A stretch of 64,000 nucleotides of DNA. Origin: Castanea sativa. Its lineage: Eukaryota > Streptophyta > Magnoliopsida > Fagales > Fagaceae. Positions 36,801 to 48,841 of this stretch are shown here, in pieces (position 1 is the first letter of the stretch; each line of letters begins with the position of its first letter). The translations under genes and the position numbers were made by a program. The DNA is taken from contig NC_134020.1 of the NCBI RefSeq assembly GCF_040712315.1, positions 35,642,751 through 35,706,750 on the forward strand. Reading direction: 5' to 3'. The notes beneath the pieces were generated by a model. It was not told where the DNA came from. It saw only the letters and a program-made list of their open reading frames with translations, and made no database searches.

Positions 36801-39800
36801 CATTCTATTCTATTTGAAGTCATACTCTTCGTTACTTAATTGGCATGTCCTTTTTATTACATCTACTAATGTTTTTTTCGTCTTCCTCTACCATTTTTCG
36901 TTCCCTCAACTTGGATCAACTCACGCTTTCTTTCCAATGTATTAATCGCCCTCCTCTGCTTTGAACATGACCAAACCATCTCAAGAAACTCTCCTTCATC
37001 TTTTCATCAATACAGCTACCCCTATCTTTAAGCAAATGTCATCATTTTGAATCTTGTCTCTTCATGTATTTCCATTTATCCATCTCAACAATCACATTTT
37101 AGCTATACTCATGAATAGTTTGCTTCTTAACAACCTAGCATTTGGTACCATAGAACATAGCTAGTCATATAGCAGCCTTATAAAAGTTTCCCTTTTAACT
37201 TAATAAGTATTCTACGATCACACAATACTCCTAATACGCTTCTCCACTTCATCCACCATGCTCTTATCCTATGATTCATATCCTCTTCAATCTCTCCATC
37301 TTTATAAATTACTGATCCAAGAAATCAAAAGCTTAGCATGTCTTGACCATGAAGAATTAATACCCACATGCTAGCCTAAATTAGAACTGAAGATAAATAT
37401 GATGTTATGGTGATAAGAATGCTTATAATTAAGATCCAATACCAACACAAAGATATAAATCTATGCATGTACATTTACATAGTTATATACATATGAAAAT
37501 AAAAATAGCAGCAAAAACCGCTCAATTACCAATAATCCTTTACTACAGTGTCAACTATGTTTACTTAAAAAAAAAACAATGTCAACCATGTTTTGTGAAC
37601 ACCTAGAAGGTATACAAAAGTTAAAAGACAATGAAGTCACCCAACTGTTATAGTTTAGACTTTAGACCAATAGGCTCTTTGAGAAAGGCATTTGTGCCTT
37701 CTGTGGCTTCTTCCCATGATCTCACCACTGACTCAAACACATAATTTCAACATCATCCAAAACACAAAGTTATACAGAGACACACATGATGCCTAAGAAG
37801 ATGTGACCATTGCAGAAGGAACTTCTCTCTTAAGTCTAGATTCACATATTACAAATTTAAATCACTATGCCTTCTGAAAAACAGGTATGCTAGTGCTTCT
37901 ATCACTTTCACCTTACACTTAACCAAAATTCAAGCACATCATCAGAATGAGCATTATTCAAACACAAGTTACTCTAGAAGATTTCATCATAACAGAAGGC
38001 CCCAGCTCTAAATTCCCTTTACTAGTTATATATGCAACAAGAACAATGTTGAAATAGATTGTATGGTTGTACCTGGGAGTAGGTATCAGGGCCAAAATCA
38101 GGAGACCAGCTATTTTCAGATTGATCATAATCTGATGGTTCTGGTACATCAAAAAATTCATCAGCAACATCATTCAAGCTAACTAGGCTTGCATGTTCGG
38201 AAGGTGTTTTCTCCATTTCTTCAGCTTTATTTTCCTTGGTCTTCCCATCCCCCCTCGGTGTATGAAATTCAACCGTGCTATCCCCTTCAATCTGATTCAA
38301 CCTAATGTTTCTTGTCAACTCTCCTGATAGTAAATCAAGAGTATAATTTCCGAGTTTTGCTTTAAACATCTCTCGTAATGCTGCATATAGAAGGGGGAAA
38401 AATCGATAAGAATCAAACTATTTGAAACAACCATAGATACATAACATACATAAAAAATTCCATCTACAGTTGAAAGCTACCAGCGATTCTCCCAAGCATA
38501 CGGATGGTAATAGATCGGGCTGAAGAAGGTCGTAGATAAGATTTCCAGAATTTCCAATCAACAGCAATCATGTGCTTTACAACTGATTGTGTTCCTTGGT
38601 TCATGGGTGATATAACATATCCTCCACCTGTAGAGAGTGCAGACTGTGAATTCCATATATTGAGATACCATATGACAAAATAAAATCAATGAGGTGTAAG
38701 AATGTTGTTCTATCTACTTTTCAAGCGTACATTACTTTTAAGGCAGGCACGGACATAGCCCTTCTGAGGTGGACACTTCTTGTGAAACACGGAATGGTAG
38801 AGAATAACTGTGACAGGATAAATCACAGGAAGTCATCTCCTCATTCATATTGAAATGTTGATAATACAATATTCACATATTTGCTCCAAAATATTATTAC
38901 CGTATGTTCCACCATCTTCCCTTCTCCAATAACGTCTCAGTAACAGATCTCTTCGCTCCATTCCCCTGCATGGAATGATATGTCAAGGACAGAGATTACT
39001 GCCAAAAAAATATAAGGGACTCTTAAAACACTGGCTAAAAACACATCATTAACATCAAAGGTAATGATCTAACCAAGGTAACCAATCGCTATATAACTGC
39101 TTGTGAATAATATCAGTATGACCATCAAGGTGCTCAACCACGCTGCCCTTGTAGAAACAGAAGTCCCATCTACAAGCAAATTTGTAACCAACAAGCTTGA
39201 TATATGATACGTTGAATTAAAGACAACTACATAATACTAATGGTAATTAAATGCATAACAATGGGAAACTATAAAATCATTTATGAAAAAGGTACCTGAC
39301 AGTCAGATTTTATATCTATTCATCTTCAATTGCAATTGGATAGCAGGCTTCCCAAAACAAATGTGTCACTTCTGTGACTGGAAGTTAGCGTGGTAGGAAT
39401 AATCTAGGTTAATCAGAGTTTTAAATAGTTTAGGGATTGTGTTGGAGGATTGACATTATATGTCTCTAATTTATATAATCTGCAGAGTATGAGCTCTCAC
39501 TAATGGCTTTTGCACTAGGAATGGTCACTAACCACATGATTTTCTAGTCCTCTATTTTCTTCTCTTGTTTTGGCAACCATGACTATTACAAAAGTTTTAA
39601 TAAAATAAATGTTTTTTTTTTGGAGGGGTGGGGGGGAGGGGTGTTTGAGCAAGAAATAAAGGATCCATAAAGTAATGATACTCGAAAGCTTGACGATGCT
39701 ATATATCCTAGGATCAAATTTCTTCAAGCATATGGGTTTTTGCTTTAACATTGAATTGAAGCCATGGATGATATGAATTTTAAAGAAATATGAAGCTTCA

Positions 39801-42568
39801 ACATAAGAAGAGATGGGATATTCCACTTACTCTGATCTTAAGGGACCAAGAGACATAACTGTCTGGAAAATGGCTTCTGAAGTTCCATCAACCACACCCA
39901 CAGCCATTATAGCAGGATGATCATCCCACTGCTGACAAGAGGAACATGTTTAACAACAAAAATGTCTTTTGTAACCAATGAGTGGTGAATAGAAGCCTAC
40001 CAACCTTCACACGGGAATCCCTATCTTTAGCTTCTTTAAATAGCCGGAGACCTGAAAAAATACCCAAGATCATAAACATGCAACTGCAGGTAATAACAAC
40101 AGCATATTGTAAATTTTATTGTTACCATTCTGACAACCAAATATTGTCCAAGGTGAAGGAGCAATAACATCCGAAGTCACAGGATCTGTTTGCGTGTAAG
40201 AACAAAGAGTCCAGTCAATGGAACTAGAGTGGTTTACCCTTCTAGTACCACTGAATCTGCATCCATGAAAGAATTTCTAAGTACCAAAAAATTGACTAAT
40301 TACAAGATTAGATGGACAGGACTGAACAAGAGCAAGAAGTAAGATTTTTTAAAACAAGAATTCTGGGATAAAAGAGTTATTATACCTGAAGGGCAGCCAT
40401 CTGCTCTTGGAACAACCCACAAGATTATCTTCCACATCAGGACCACCCTATATAAATGCAGTCTTTAGTCTCTTATCTTAAGCATAATTTTCCTACAAAG
40501 ATTTGAAAATTTGAGCAATTTAAAACCTTTAAAGCTGCTTCCTTAAAGAAATGAATCCATCTTGCCGCTTCTTCAGGACTGCTTGCTCCCAACTATAATA
40601 TTTAGAATTATAACTTAAGCATGAAAATTATATTTAAAAACCACCATTTTTTTTACAAATTAGTTTCCATACTTTCTAGTGATAATTAATTACCAGACCT
40701 TAAGTTGATCATTGTGATTTGAAGTATTATAAAGCGTGAATATGAAGAGTACCTGCAAGCCAAAGGTGATGCAATTACAAACAAATCACAGCCACAAGCT
40801 AATCAGAAATTATAAGCTAAAAGATATAGGGTCATATTAATGGATGCCCTTAGGGCATTTGTTAATAGACCATTTTAGAAAAATTTTAATACCACTTTCA
40901 TGGAAAATATAAAAAGCTGTCATAGGTTAGTTATTTTTTCCTTTTCCCATGAAAAATTCAAAAAATAGTTCCTAAACCAATACTCTTAGGGCATTTGTAA
41001 ACTTTTCCCAAAGATATATCACCAAAAAGCAAAAACACTACAAAACATTCATACTTTTCTATGAATGCTCTCCCTTCCGTTGTCCATGACCCGAATGCAG
41101 GAATCTATAATAGCACTTTTAACAGGATCCTGAGAGAAAAATAAAATAAGGGCTTTTACGTTTAGTTCTTCTACCAGATAACATTGTAAAGAATGTCGAC
41201 CAAACAGAAAGCGAAGACATAGATATGATAACATTCCCATTTGAAGATGTAGACAAGCCAAACTATAACTAAAGGATCCCAATTCAGTTTTGCATGCACA
41301 TTCGAGTTATCCTGACTTTTGAACTACATAAACAAAGACAAATATTGATCATATTTCATTTTCCTGACAGCAAGATGTACACCGAATAACAACAGTGGGA
41401 AAAAAAAATTTGAATGTTAAAAATGTTAAAAAAGAAAAAATTGATAAGGAGAGTTTTTAGCCAACAATTTGCCTGGATTTGTACAAGTAGAACTCAAACA
41501 GCCAAATTTTAATAGAGCATATTTAAAATCAGCGAGCCCTTCACTTAGAAAGGATGTTAGTGAGAAAAGCACACAAAGGAGAAAAAAAGGGCAAAATCCA
41601 GTGACAGAGGTAGCACATATATGTTCTACCATGCATAAACAATTGGCTTGGGTAATTGAAATAATTTCTTAAAGGCTTATTTTCTTCTTCTTCCTTTTTT
41701 TTTTTTTTGAGGGAAAAAATGAAACCTATAGAAAATTTTAAAAGAAAACAAAAATTCCAAAGACTGGGATATCATCATCAAGCTTCATGGAATAATATCC
41801 AATTATGCAAGTGAAGATTTAAGGGCATAAAAGATCCACAATAAATTTTACAAGTGGAGCCAGAGTGAAATTAGTGTTTTAATCCTCTACCACTTCAACC
41901 AAGCTAAACTTAAGCCCATTGAGCCCAGATAGTGCAACAAAAAAGTTTATGATATAACAAAACATATTCAAAATCAAGTTTATGCTAATGTAATTGTTAC
42001 TAAAATTTAAATGGAAGTAGCATGCTCCACTTGAAGTAAAGCAGGAAAAAAAAAAAGTGCATATATCACCATACATACATACATATATATATATCCATAT
42101 AATGAAAGAGCCTAAATAACTCTTCTTCATTATAAGTGAGTGAGTGTGTGTAATACAAGCCACTTCTCAAATACTAATAGATTAATTAACAAAATTCAAT
42201 CAAAATAGATAATCTCTTATTCATTGCATATACTAGACACCCTATCTATATTATATTATGCTTATCCATCATCAACCAGCATTTAAATAAAGCAATTTCC
42301 AACACCTAAAACCCAGAAAACAAAGCACATAATACACTAAAACATTCAACCCAGCAAGCAGCCAAAAAAAAGTATTAAAATTTTCAGAGAAAAAAGTTGA
42401 AGTGCATTGATGGACCTGATTGTTGGAAATGGGAACAGATTTGAAGCTTTTGAGATGGTGATCTTCGAGAACGAAGTAGCGTTTGCGAGAGTACTGTAAT
42501 CCAATCCGATTGGAGCGTATGAGATATAGCCACCCCTCCATTTTTTCTTCACTTTCTGACGTACCCAT
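32265..42568 (-). CDS. PH-START-EDR2_C (DUF1336) lipid-binding protein, 21 exons
   Basis: Exons on the minus strand: 42568-42416, 41129-41055, 40752-40699, 40592-40527, 40447-40386, 40256-40126, 40051-40005, 39928-39831, 39169-39083, 38965-38901, 38807-38736, 38627-38481, 38380-38073, 36520-36457, 36325-36150, 34936-34835, 34697-34647, 34563-34420, 33590-33495, 32920-32819, 32357-32265. The total is 2193 nt, 730 aa, with every junction GT-AG and in phase. Residues 10-115 are a PH domain (KMEGWLYLIRSNRIGLQYSR). About 150-360 is a START domain (WDFCFYKGSVVEHLDGHTD, RDLLLRRYWRRE). About 495-722 is the EDR2 C-terminal domain (LLESFIKGDDAYRNSRFKLI, GSWIVKQSVGKKACLLGQ). The architecture and exon motifs match Arabidopsis EDR2-like proteins of the At2g28320/At3g54800 type. 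EDR2 itself binds phosphoinositides and limits cell death and powdery-mildew resistance. The role of this paralogue is not established. Confidence 0.95.
33768..33820. repeat. CA/TA microsatellite
   Basis: A (CA)n run joins a (TA)n run in the intron between exons 33495-33590 and 34420-34563 of the PH-START gene. It is likely to vary in length between individuals. Confidence 0.9.
35160..35905. mobile_element. Foldback element with TTTGGTTGG ends, intronic
   Basis: The left end (TTTTTGGTTGGAGGTG, and again GTGTTTGGTTGGAAGTG at 35240) is mirrored at the right (CCAACCAAACACTT and CCTCTAACCAAACAGACCC, 35795-35910). The centre holds a G run (35215-35236) and long T-rich tracts. It sits in the intron between 34936 and 36150 of the PH-START gene and encodes nothing recognisable. 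Confidence 0.55.
36710..37345 (-). mobile_element. RTE-type LINE 3' fragment in an intron
   Basis: Within the 36521-38072 intron, the minus strand encodes decayed pieces of an RTE reverse transcriptase C-terminus (ATGCTATGTTCTATGGTACC region at 37140-37165; an ESFLRWFGHVQ segment near 36960-37000). It ends in the typical 3' tail GGACTAAGGCTTTGTTGTTG (36712-36740). The fragment is in the same orientation as the host gene. It has several frame changes and is 5'-truncated. Confidence 0.75.
40836..40995. mobile_element. GGGCATTTGTTAA MITE, intronic copy
   Basis: The ends read ATGCCCTTAGGGCATTTGTTAA and CTCTTAGGGCATTTGTAAAC around a core with ACCACTTTCATGGAAAA. Related copies occur at 43098-43275, 43655-44195 (interrupted), 44300-44480, 44560-44720 and 47630-47790. 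This copy lies in the intron between exons 40699-40752 and 41055-41129 of the PH-START gene. Confidence 0.6.
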
Positions 42569-42960
42569 CTCACTCAAACACTCAAAAAAAAAAAAAAAAA
42601 AACTCAAACCCAATTCGTCTTTTTCAACAACAAACAAGACCCAGTTCTTCAATTTTCCCAATATTATTATTATTATTATTATTTTCTTTTTCTGTTATTG
42701 TTATTTGTTACAAATTCAAATCCATGCAAAATGATTGAGAAACCAAAAACAAAAAACAGAGAGAAGACGATCAAGAGATGGCGAGGAGGTGACCCTCTGA
42801 GTCTGAGCCTGAACGACACAAAGCCACAGCTATTATGGTGTTGTTCAGAGAATCATTGGGTGTGGCACCTCATTGGAATTGCAGGAACATCTCTCTCTCT
42901 CTCTCTCTCTCTCTTGCTTTCTCTCTCCTCTTTCCCTCTCTCTGTTCCTCTCTTGGTAAG
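42569..42960 (-). promoter_or_regulatory. Upstream leader of the PH-START gene with CT microsatellite
   Basis: Upstream of the ATG at 42568 lie a T-run (minus strand), an (AAT)n run at 42661-42685 and a CT-rich microsatellite at 42888-42915, which reads GA on the coding strand. GA-rich stretches like this are common in plant promoters and 5' UTRs. The transcription start could not be fixed. Confidence 0.5.
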
Positions 42961-43097
42961 CAACTGAAAATTTTTGTAATACGTGAGACAAAAAAGTGTG
43001 CCAGGTAAGGTAATACCAATTTACTTTTTTGCCCCTTCTTCTCAACCAATTTGGATTTTGGAAATTGATTTAGGGTTGGTAAAGAGTGGTCGTTGTT

Positions 43098-43275
43098 AGG
43101 GCGTTCGTTGATGGGGATCATTTTAAGAAATTCTTTAACACCACTTTTATGCGTAATGCTTTCTAAAGCTGTCAAAAAATTCCGTTGTTCTTTTTTTTTA
43201 TCCCCATAAAAACTTTCTAAAATTGTTCCCAAACGAATGCCTTATTCTTAGGAGTGCAATCATTAACTTTTCCTA
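43098..43275. mobile_element. GGGCATTTGTTAA MITE, copy 2
   Basis: This copy starts near AGGGCGTTCGTTGATGG and ends near TCTTAGGAGTGCAATCATTAAC, with the same ACCACTTTTATG core as the copy at 40836. It lies just upstream of the PH-START gene. Confidence 0.55.
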
Positions 43276-43654
43276 TTAATTTAATCAAAATTTTTTTTTT
43301 TTTGCCATCTTACTTGGAGACAAAACCATTTTGTGGGCCTTCTCTAAAAAAACAAAAACCTTTTTGGGGTCTAAATTAGGTTTGAAATTGACCATGGTGA
43401 TTCACATGTATTTATGAGTTTGGAATAAATTTAATTAATTCTTGCTGATTGTTTATACTGAAAATGAGTTAAAAGGTTTAAAAAATTGTACAAAAACAAA
43501 ATAGACTACATGTTAAATGAAAAAGCTTATGACAATTAGAGTAAATGGAAAAAGAGCCAAAACTTATCTTGTATTTCAATTGATGCTTTTTGGTCTTTTC
43601 ATCGTAGAGATCAAATACCCCAAGTATCAAAATTTTTTTTTTTTTTTTTTAAAG

Positions 43655-44195
43655 GAAAATGTTAACCGATGCATTAAGGGTAATGATTTAAAAATTATTT
43701 GTAGAAACATTTTAGGGAAAAATAATAAAGTAATTAATTTTTGAGTAAATTTGACACTCCTAAAGTTTGGAGGTGATTGGATTTTATACCTTGAAGTTTT
43801 AGATTTTGGATTTTATCCCCTAAAGTTTAGAATTTTGGATTTTACACCTTGACGTTTCAAAACATGGACCTTATCCTCTAAAGTTTAGGGTTGTTTGAAT
43901 TTTACACCCCCAAATTCTGAAACTTTAGTATGTAAAACTCAAACACCCTAAAACTTTAGGGAGTCGAATCCAAACACTTCTAGAACATAGAGGGGAAAAT
44001 CCAAATTCTAAAACGTCAGGGTATAAAATCCAAGTATCACCAAATTTTAGGTGGTAAAATCCAAATTATGAAACTTCGGGGTGTAAAATCCAATTACCCC
44101 CAAACTTTAGGGGTATAATTTGCAATTTACCCTTAATTTTAACATCTTTTTATATTTCTTATGAAAGTGGTGCCTTAAGGGCACCTGTTAACATG
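43655..44195. mobile_element. GGGCATTTGTTAA MITE interrupted by a MULE-type MITE
   Basis: The outer element is in two halves (43655-43742 and 44133-44195). The join would restore the ATTTTTATGAAAGTGGTG core of the family. The right end is CCTTAAGGGCACCTGTTAAC. The interruption is the 390-bp element listed separately. Confidence 0.65.
43743..44132. mobile_element. 390-bp MULE-type MITE with 9-bp TSD
   Basis: The ends are GAGTAAATTTGACACTCC and, inverted, GGGTAAATTGCAAATTATAC. They are followed on both sides by long imperfect inverted arms containing CCTAAAGTTTGGGGGT and TTGGATTTTA. The flanks TTAATTTTT (43734-43742) and TTAATTTTA (44133-44141) form a 9-bp TSD with one mismatch, as expected for Mutator-like elements. 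Confidence 0.8.
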
Positions 44196-44299
44196 ACCCT
44201 AAAAAAATTAAAAGAAAACAAATTTTAGCTTTTCCTATATATACACTTTTATGTTGTATTCCCAAAGACCCCCCTCCCAAAAAGAATAAATAAAAGGAA

Positions 44300-44720
44300 A
44301 TATTAATGGATGTCCTAAAGATATTGGTTTAGAAATTATTTTTAGAAACATTTTATAGAAAAATGATAAAATAATTAATTTTTCTGACTATTTTTTTTTT
44401 TAAAATAAATTTCTATGGAAGTGGTGTTAAAACTTTCCTAATATGAATTATTAATAAATGCCCTTAGGGCATCTGTTAGCATTTCTCTATTAACAATTGT
44501 CTTAAAGGCTACCATTAACATGACAAATAAATAAATAGTATTAGTAATTACTAATTAGTTTTTGTTATCAGGTACTCTTAAAGCAATTGTCAACAAACCA
44601 TTTTAAGAAAGTTTTAACACAACTTTTATGGGAAATAAAAAAAGCTATCAAAACATTAATTGCATTTTTTTTTCTTTTCTCATAAATTTTTTTTCTAAAA
44701 TGGTTCATTATCAAGAGTAA
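44300..44720. mobile_element. Two more GGGCATTTGTTAA MITE copies
   Basis: One copy covers about 44300-44480 (GGATGTCCTAAAGATATTGG to GCCCTTAGGGCATCTGTTAGC). The next covers about 44570-44720 (CTCTTAAAGCAATTGTCAAC to TTCTAAAATGGTTC). Both share the core with the copies at 40836 and 43098. Confidence 0.5.
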
Positions 44721-44865
44721 TTCTTAGGTACTCCCGGAACACGGAGAATGGTACTCACTCCTCTCACATTCATGGTGGGGTCCGCTCATTAAATTCATGG
44801 TGGGGTCCACCATGAATGTGAGAGGAGGGAACACTATTTCACTATACTCCGGGACTACCTAAGAA
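44721..44865. mobile_element. 145-bp foldback MITE
   Basis: The ends TTCTTAGGTACTCCCGGA and (inverted) TTCTTAGGTAGTCCCGGAG enclose arms with CTCCTCTCACATTCATGGTG on each side, so the whole element can fold into a hairpin. It lies inside the MITE cluster. It encodes no protein. Confidence 0.8.
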
Positions 44866-45484
44866 TTTTCCTATTATCAAATGTTGTTAGGGCATCCGTT
44901 AATAATTTTCTATTAACAATTTCCTTAAGGATATCCATTAACAGGATCTACTAGTAGTTACTAATTAGCCTTGAATTTTTGAGCCAAAATTTAAGAAGTA
45001 ATTAAGAATGGATCCCAATGATTGAATGATATACTTAATGCTAAGTTGAATATTTATTGAGTTTGGCTTACATTCAGTACTTTTTTAATTGGATATGTTT
45101 TTTTTAAAAAAATATACAATGGCAAGTGGTATTGAGTTTAATCTCCACCTTTTATTTAGTTAGTGGGTGATGTAACAGTTTCTCATTAAAACCAAAGTAG
45201 ATTTCAGTTAAAAAAGTACTAGTAAGTCAAACCCATACTTACTACCAGTTGGAAAAACACAAACACAATGAGTAGATGCACCTATTATATTTATGAGTAA
45301 AAGAAGACTAAAAGATAGCGGATAATTTCTGGAAGGGAAATGTTAACCAATGACCTTAGGACATTGGTTTATGAATCATTTTTAAAAATATTTTATTGAG
45401 AGAATGATAAAACAATAAATGTTGTTGAAAGTTTTTTATAAAATGTTGTAAAATAGTTTGTGACTATAACATTATTCTTTTCCA

Positions 45485-45670
45485 TTAAGAATAATACTAG
45501 AGATACAAACTATTTTACAAAAAAATTTACAAATTGCTAATATAATGAGTAATTATTGATAAATGAAAAAAATGATATTAATGATAGACCTAAATGAAAA
45601 CCAATAAGAAGTTGACTATATCAATATTTTATAAAAATATTATAAAATGGTTTGTGATTGTAATATTACT
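45485..45670. mobile_element. MITE with ACAAACTATTTTACAA ends
   Basis: The left end (GAGATACAAACTATTTTAC) is repeated inverted at the right end (ATAAAATGGTTTGTGATTG). The interior AATGATAGACCTAAATG is shared with the copy interrupted at 48755-49140. No TSD was settled. Confidence 0.5.
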
Positions 45671-46081
45671 TTTTCCATGAAAATAATGTAAAACCTTTTC
45701 TTTTATAATTTATTAACAATTGATTTAATAGCATTCGACGACAACATGAACCTTCATGAAAAAGACAAAAATAAAATAGTACCATTAGTTACTGATTAGC
45801 CTTGACTTTTTGGACCAAATTTTAATTAGTAATTAAGTTTGGAGCCCAATGATATTTAATGCTGAGCTGAATGCTTATTATTAGATGGAACAAGCAACGC
45901 GAACACAATGAGTAGATGCACCTGTTATATTTATGAGTTAAAGAAGACTAAAAGTTTTTTTTTTTTTTTTGAGAAACTAAAAGGCTAAAAGTCATAGAAA
46001 AAGACAGAAATAAAATAAAATAATACTAGTAGTTGCTAGTTAGCCTTGAATTTTTGGACCAAAATTTAAGCAATAATTAAG

Positions 46082-46655
46082 ATTTGAGCCCAACGATACT
46101 TAATGCTGAGCTGAATACTTATTATTTATGAGATGGAACAACACACACAAGGAGCAGATGCATCTATTTATTAGATGGAACAACACACACAATGAGCAGA
46201 TGCCCCGGGATGCATCTGCTGTTTTTATGGGTGAAGAGCGCCGGTACTGCCGACTAAAAGATAATGGATTATTCCTTTTTTTTTTTTGGTTCTGTTATCA
46301 ATGGCCGTACAAGCTTAAGTTAAAAGTCAACAAATGCTCAATTATGATTTTTAATTTACATTTAAAATATATATATGTGTACGATTTAATTTAATTTTTT
46401 TTGAAAAACATATTTAATAATAAAGTATTAAATGCATTTTAACAACCGTTTTTAGGGCCTTTATTAACAAAATTCTTCAATTTTTTTTTGAAATTATATT
46501 TTTAACCATATGATTTACAGATGAAATAAATGAAATCACATAGTTTCAAAAGCAATAAATTAAATCAAGAGTCTTATAATTGTAGTTCAACTTACACACA
46601 TTTCTAACCAAGACATTATTATCTTTCCAAACCTTATTATTATGGATTCACAGTA
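46082..46655. repeat. Local direct duplication, copy A
   Basis: This copy runs from CAACGATACTTAATGCTGAG through GACTAAAAGATAATGGATTA to TTTCCAAACCTTATTATTATGG. The same order of blocks recurs at 46861-47626. Still more decayed partial copies of the first block occur at 45000-45330 and 45780-45985. Confidence 0.75.
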
Positions 46656-46860
46656 GGCTTTAACATATAAGTAAGGGGTAGTCGCCTAAGACCCTGGCTA
46701 AAAAAAATCCCTAATTTTAACTAATAAAGTTCTTTCTTTTATTTTAATATTATTAATTAAGTCTAAATATTAACCCATAAATAAATTAATATTTTTTTAA
46801 AAAAAATATTTTACGTTTATAATATTTTTCATAATATTTTCGTAATAAATTTGAAGTAGG

Positions 46861-47626
46861 CCGATGATACTTCATGCTCAGCTGAATACTTAATATTAGA
46901 TGGAACAACACAATCACAGCAAGCAGATGCACGGGTAGATGTACCTGTTGTATTTATGGGTGACGTATGCCGAGTACTACCGACTAAAAGATAATGGATA
47001 ATTCCTTTTTTTGGGACCTACTATCAATGGCCGTACAATCTCATGTTGAAGATCAATAAATACGCAATTATGATATGTACTTGGTAAGAACGCAGGGTTG
47101 ATCGAGTTGGTTAGGTTTTCGGTCTCAAAGTATTTATACTAAGCTCGATTAAGTGTGCATCTGACACCAACATTGATTAGACTCTGATTGAAAATTTTGA
47201 AGAACATTGTGGAAAACCAAAAAAAGAAAAGAAAAGAAAAAGATATATACTTGGTAACGGTTTATTGACTTATATACACAAATTTATTAAGGTTGTGTGC
47301 TCTTTTTATTTTATTTTATATATATGTGTGTACCAATTTAATTTTTTTAAAAAAATATATTTAATAAAAAAGTATTAAATGCATTTTAACTACCGCTTTT
47401 AGGGGTTCTCAAAAAAAAAAAAAAAACCACTTTTAGGGTATTCATCAACAAAATCTTTCAATTTTTTATGAAATTATATTTTTAACCATATGATTTACAG
47501 AAGAAATAAATGAGATTATATAATTTCAAAAGCAATAAATGAAATCAAGAGTCTTATAGTTGTAGCTCAACTTACACACGTTTCTAATTGAGACATTGTT
47601 ATCTTTCCAAACCTTATTATTATGGG
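46861..47626. repeat. Local direct duplication, copy B
   Basis: This copy begins CCGATGATACTTCATGCTCA, contains GACTAAAAGATAATGGATAA, and ends TTTCCAAACCTTATTATTATGG. It is longer than copy A because of a SINE insertion and some AT-rich expansion. Confidence 0.75.
47087..47241 (+). mobile_element. tRNA-derived SINE inside duplication copy B
   Basis: The insert starts AGAACGCAGGGTTGATCGAG with an A-box-like GTTGGTTAGG and ends in AAAAAAAGAAAAGAAAAG. Flanking direct repeats are GATATGTACTTGGTA (47072-47086) and GATATATACTTGGTA (47242-47256), a 15-bp TSD with one mismatch. The B-box is weak. Copy A of the local duplication lacks the insert. Confidence 0.7.
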
Positions 47627-48089
47627 TCTGGGGCATTTGTTAACGAGTCATTTTAGAAATGTTTTGATACTACTTTTATGAGAAATATAAAAAATTGTTA
47701 AAAAAATTAGTTTTTTTTTCCCATAAAAAATTTTTAAAAATATTTTTTAAACCAATGTCTTTAGGAGTTAGGACATTTGTTAACTTTTTCTTATTATTAT
47801 TATTTTTTTTTTTTTGGTTAAATCCGAAGTTCAACAAATCTCATTATTTAATTTGTTACTTTTCAATGTATATGATTAATTACTATACACCTTTATTTAT
47901 ATTGAGGATCTATTACACCTTTAATATATGGGAATCAAATGTATATAGTAAAGGATGATGGTCATTATTCCATAATGATAATCATACTATATAAATAGAG
48001 ACAATGTTTTAGTCATAATATGCTGTGATGAATTGTCATGTAAAAAGTGTTAATCGACATTAAAAAAAAAAAAAAGGTTAATCGGCATC

Positions 48090-48121
48090 AAATTTGTACC
48101 AATCAATATAAGAGGACATGT

Positions 48122-48206
<85 letters not shown>

Positions 48207-48260
48207 AGGACATGTCATTTTTTTTTCTTAAAAAAATATAAGTGGATGTACTTTTTTTTT
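48090..48260. repeat. poly-A and TA microsatellite
   Basis: About 30 A are followed by a (TA)n run, at 48126-48203. The GAGGACATGTCA word occurs on both sides (48111 and 48206), so this is probably an expansion within a short repeated segment. Confidence 0.9.
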
Positions 48261-48841
48261 TTCTTTTTTTAGAACCATAAGAGGATGTACGTGAAAGACT
48301 ATAATAATAATAATAATAAAATGTATTTTTCTTGCTTTTTTTTTTTACAGAATATTCTTGCTTTAAAATTAAATATGTCTTCTTCTTTTTTTGCGTAAAT
48401 TAAATATGTCTTCTAACTATTAAGGGAAGTTTGACATACAAACTATTTTTCTTTTTTTGTGGAGATATGCAAACTATTATTCTTAGATAATAAACATCTG
48501 ATTATGTGCTTTCGCTATGTAAAGAAGGAATTATTAGAAGATATAAAGAAAGAAACTTGATTATAAAAAATAAAAATAAAAAGAAGTAAAAAAAAGGAAA
48601 CTTTTGAACTTCTATTAATAAATCATTGTCCCAATAACATTCAATAGATTACTCGTAATTTCCGCCTCCTACTCTATATTTTACCTGTTATCCTCTCTTG
48701 TTAATATTTTAGTGTAAGAGATGTTGATTTTCATGTTATAAACACAAATTATTTTACAACATTTTTACAAAATGTTGATATGACCAACTTCTTATTATAG
48801 TTTTCATTTAGGCCTACCATTAATATCATTTTTTAATTTAC

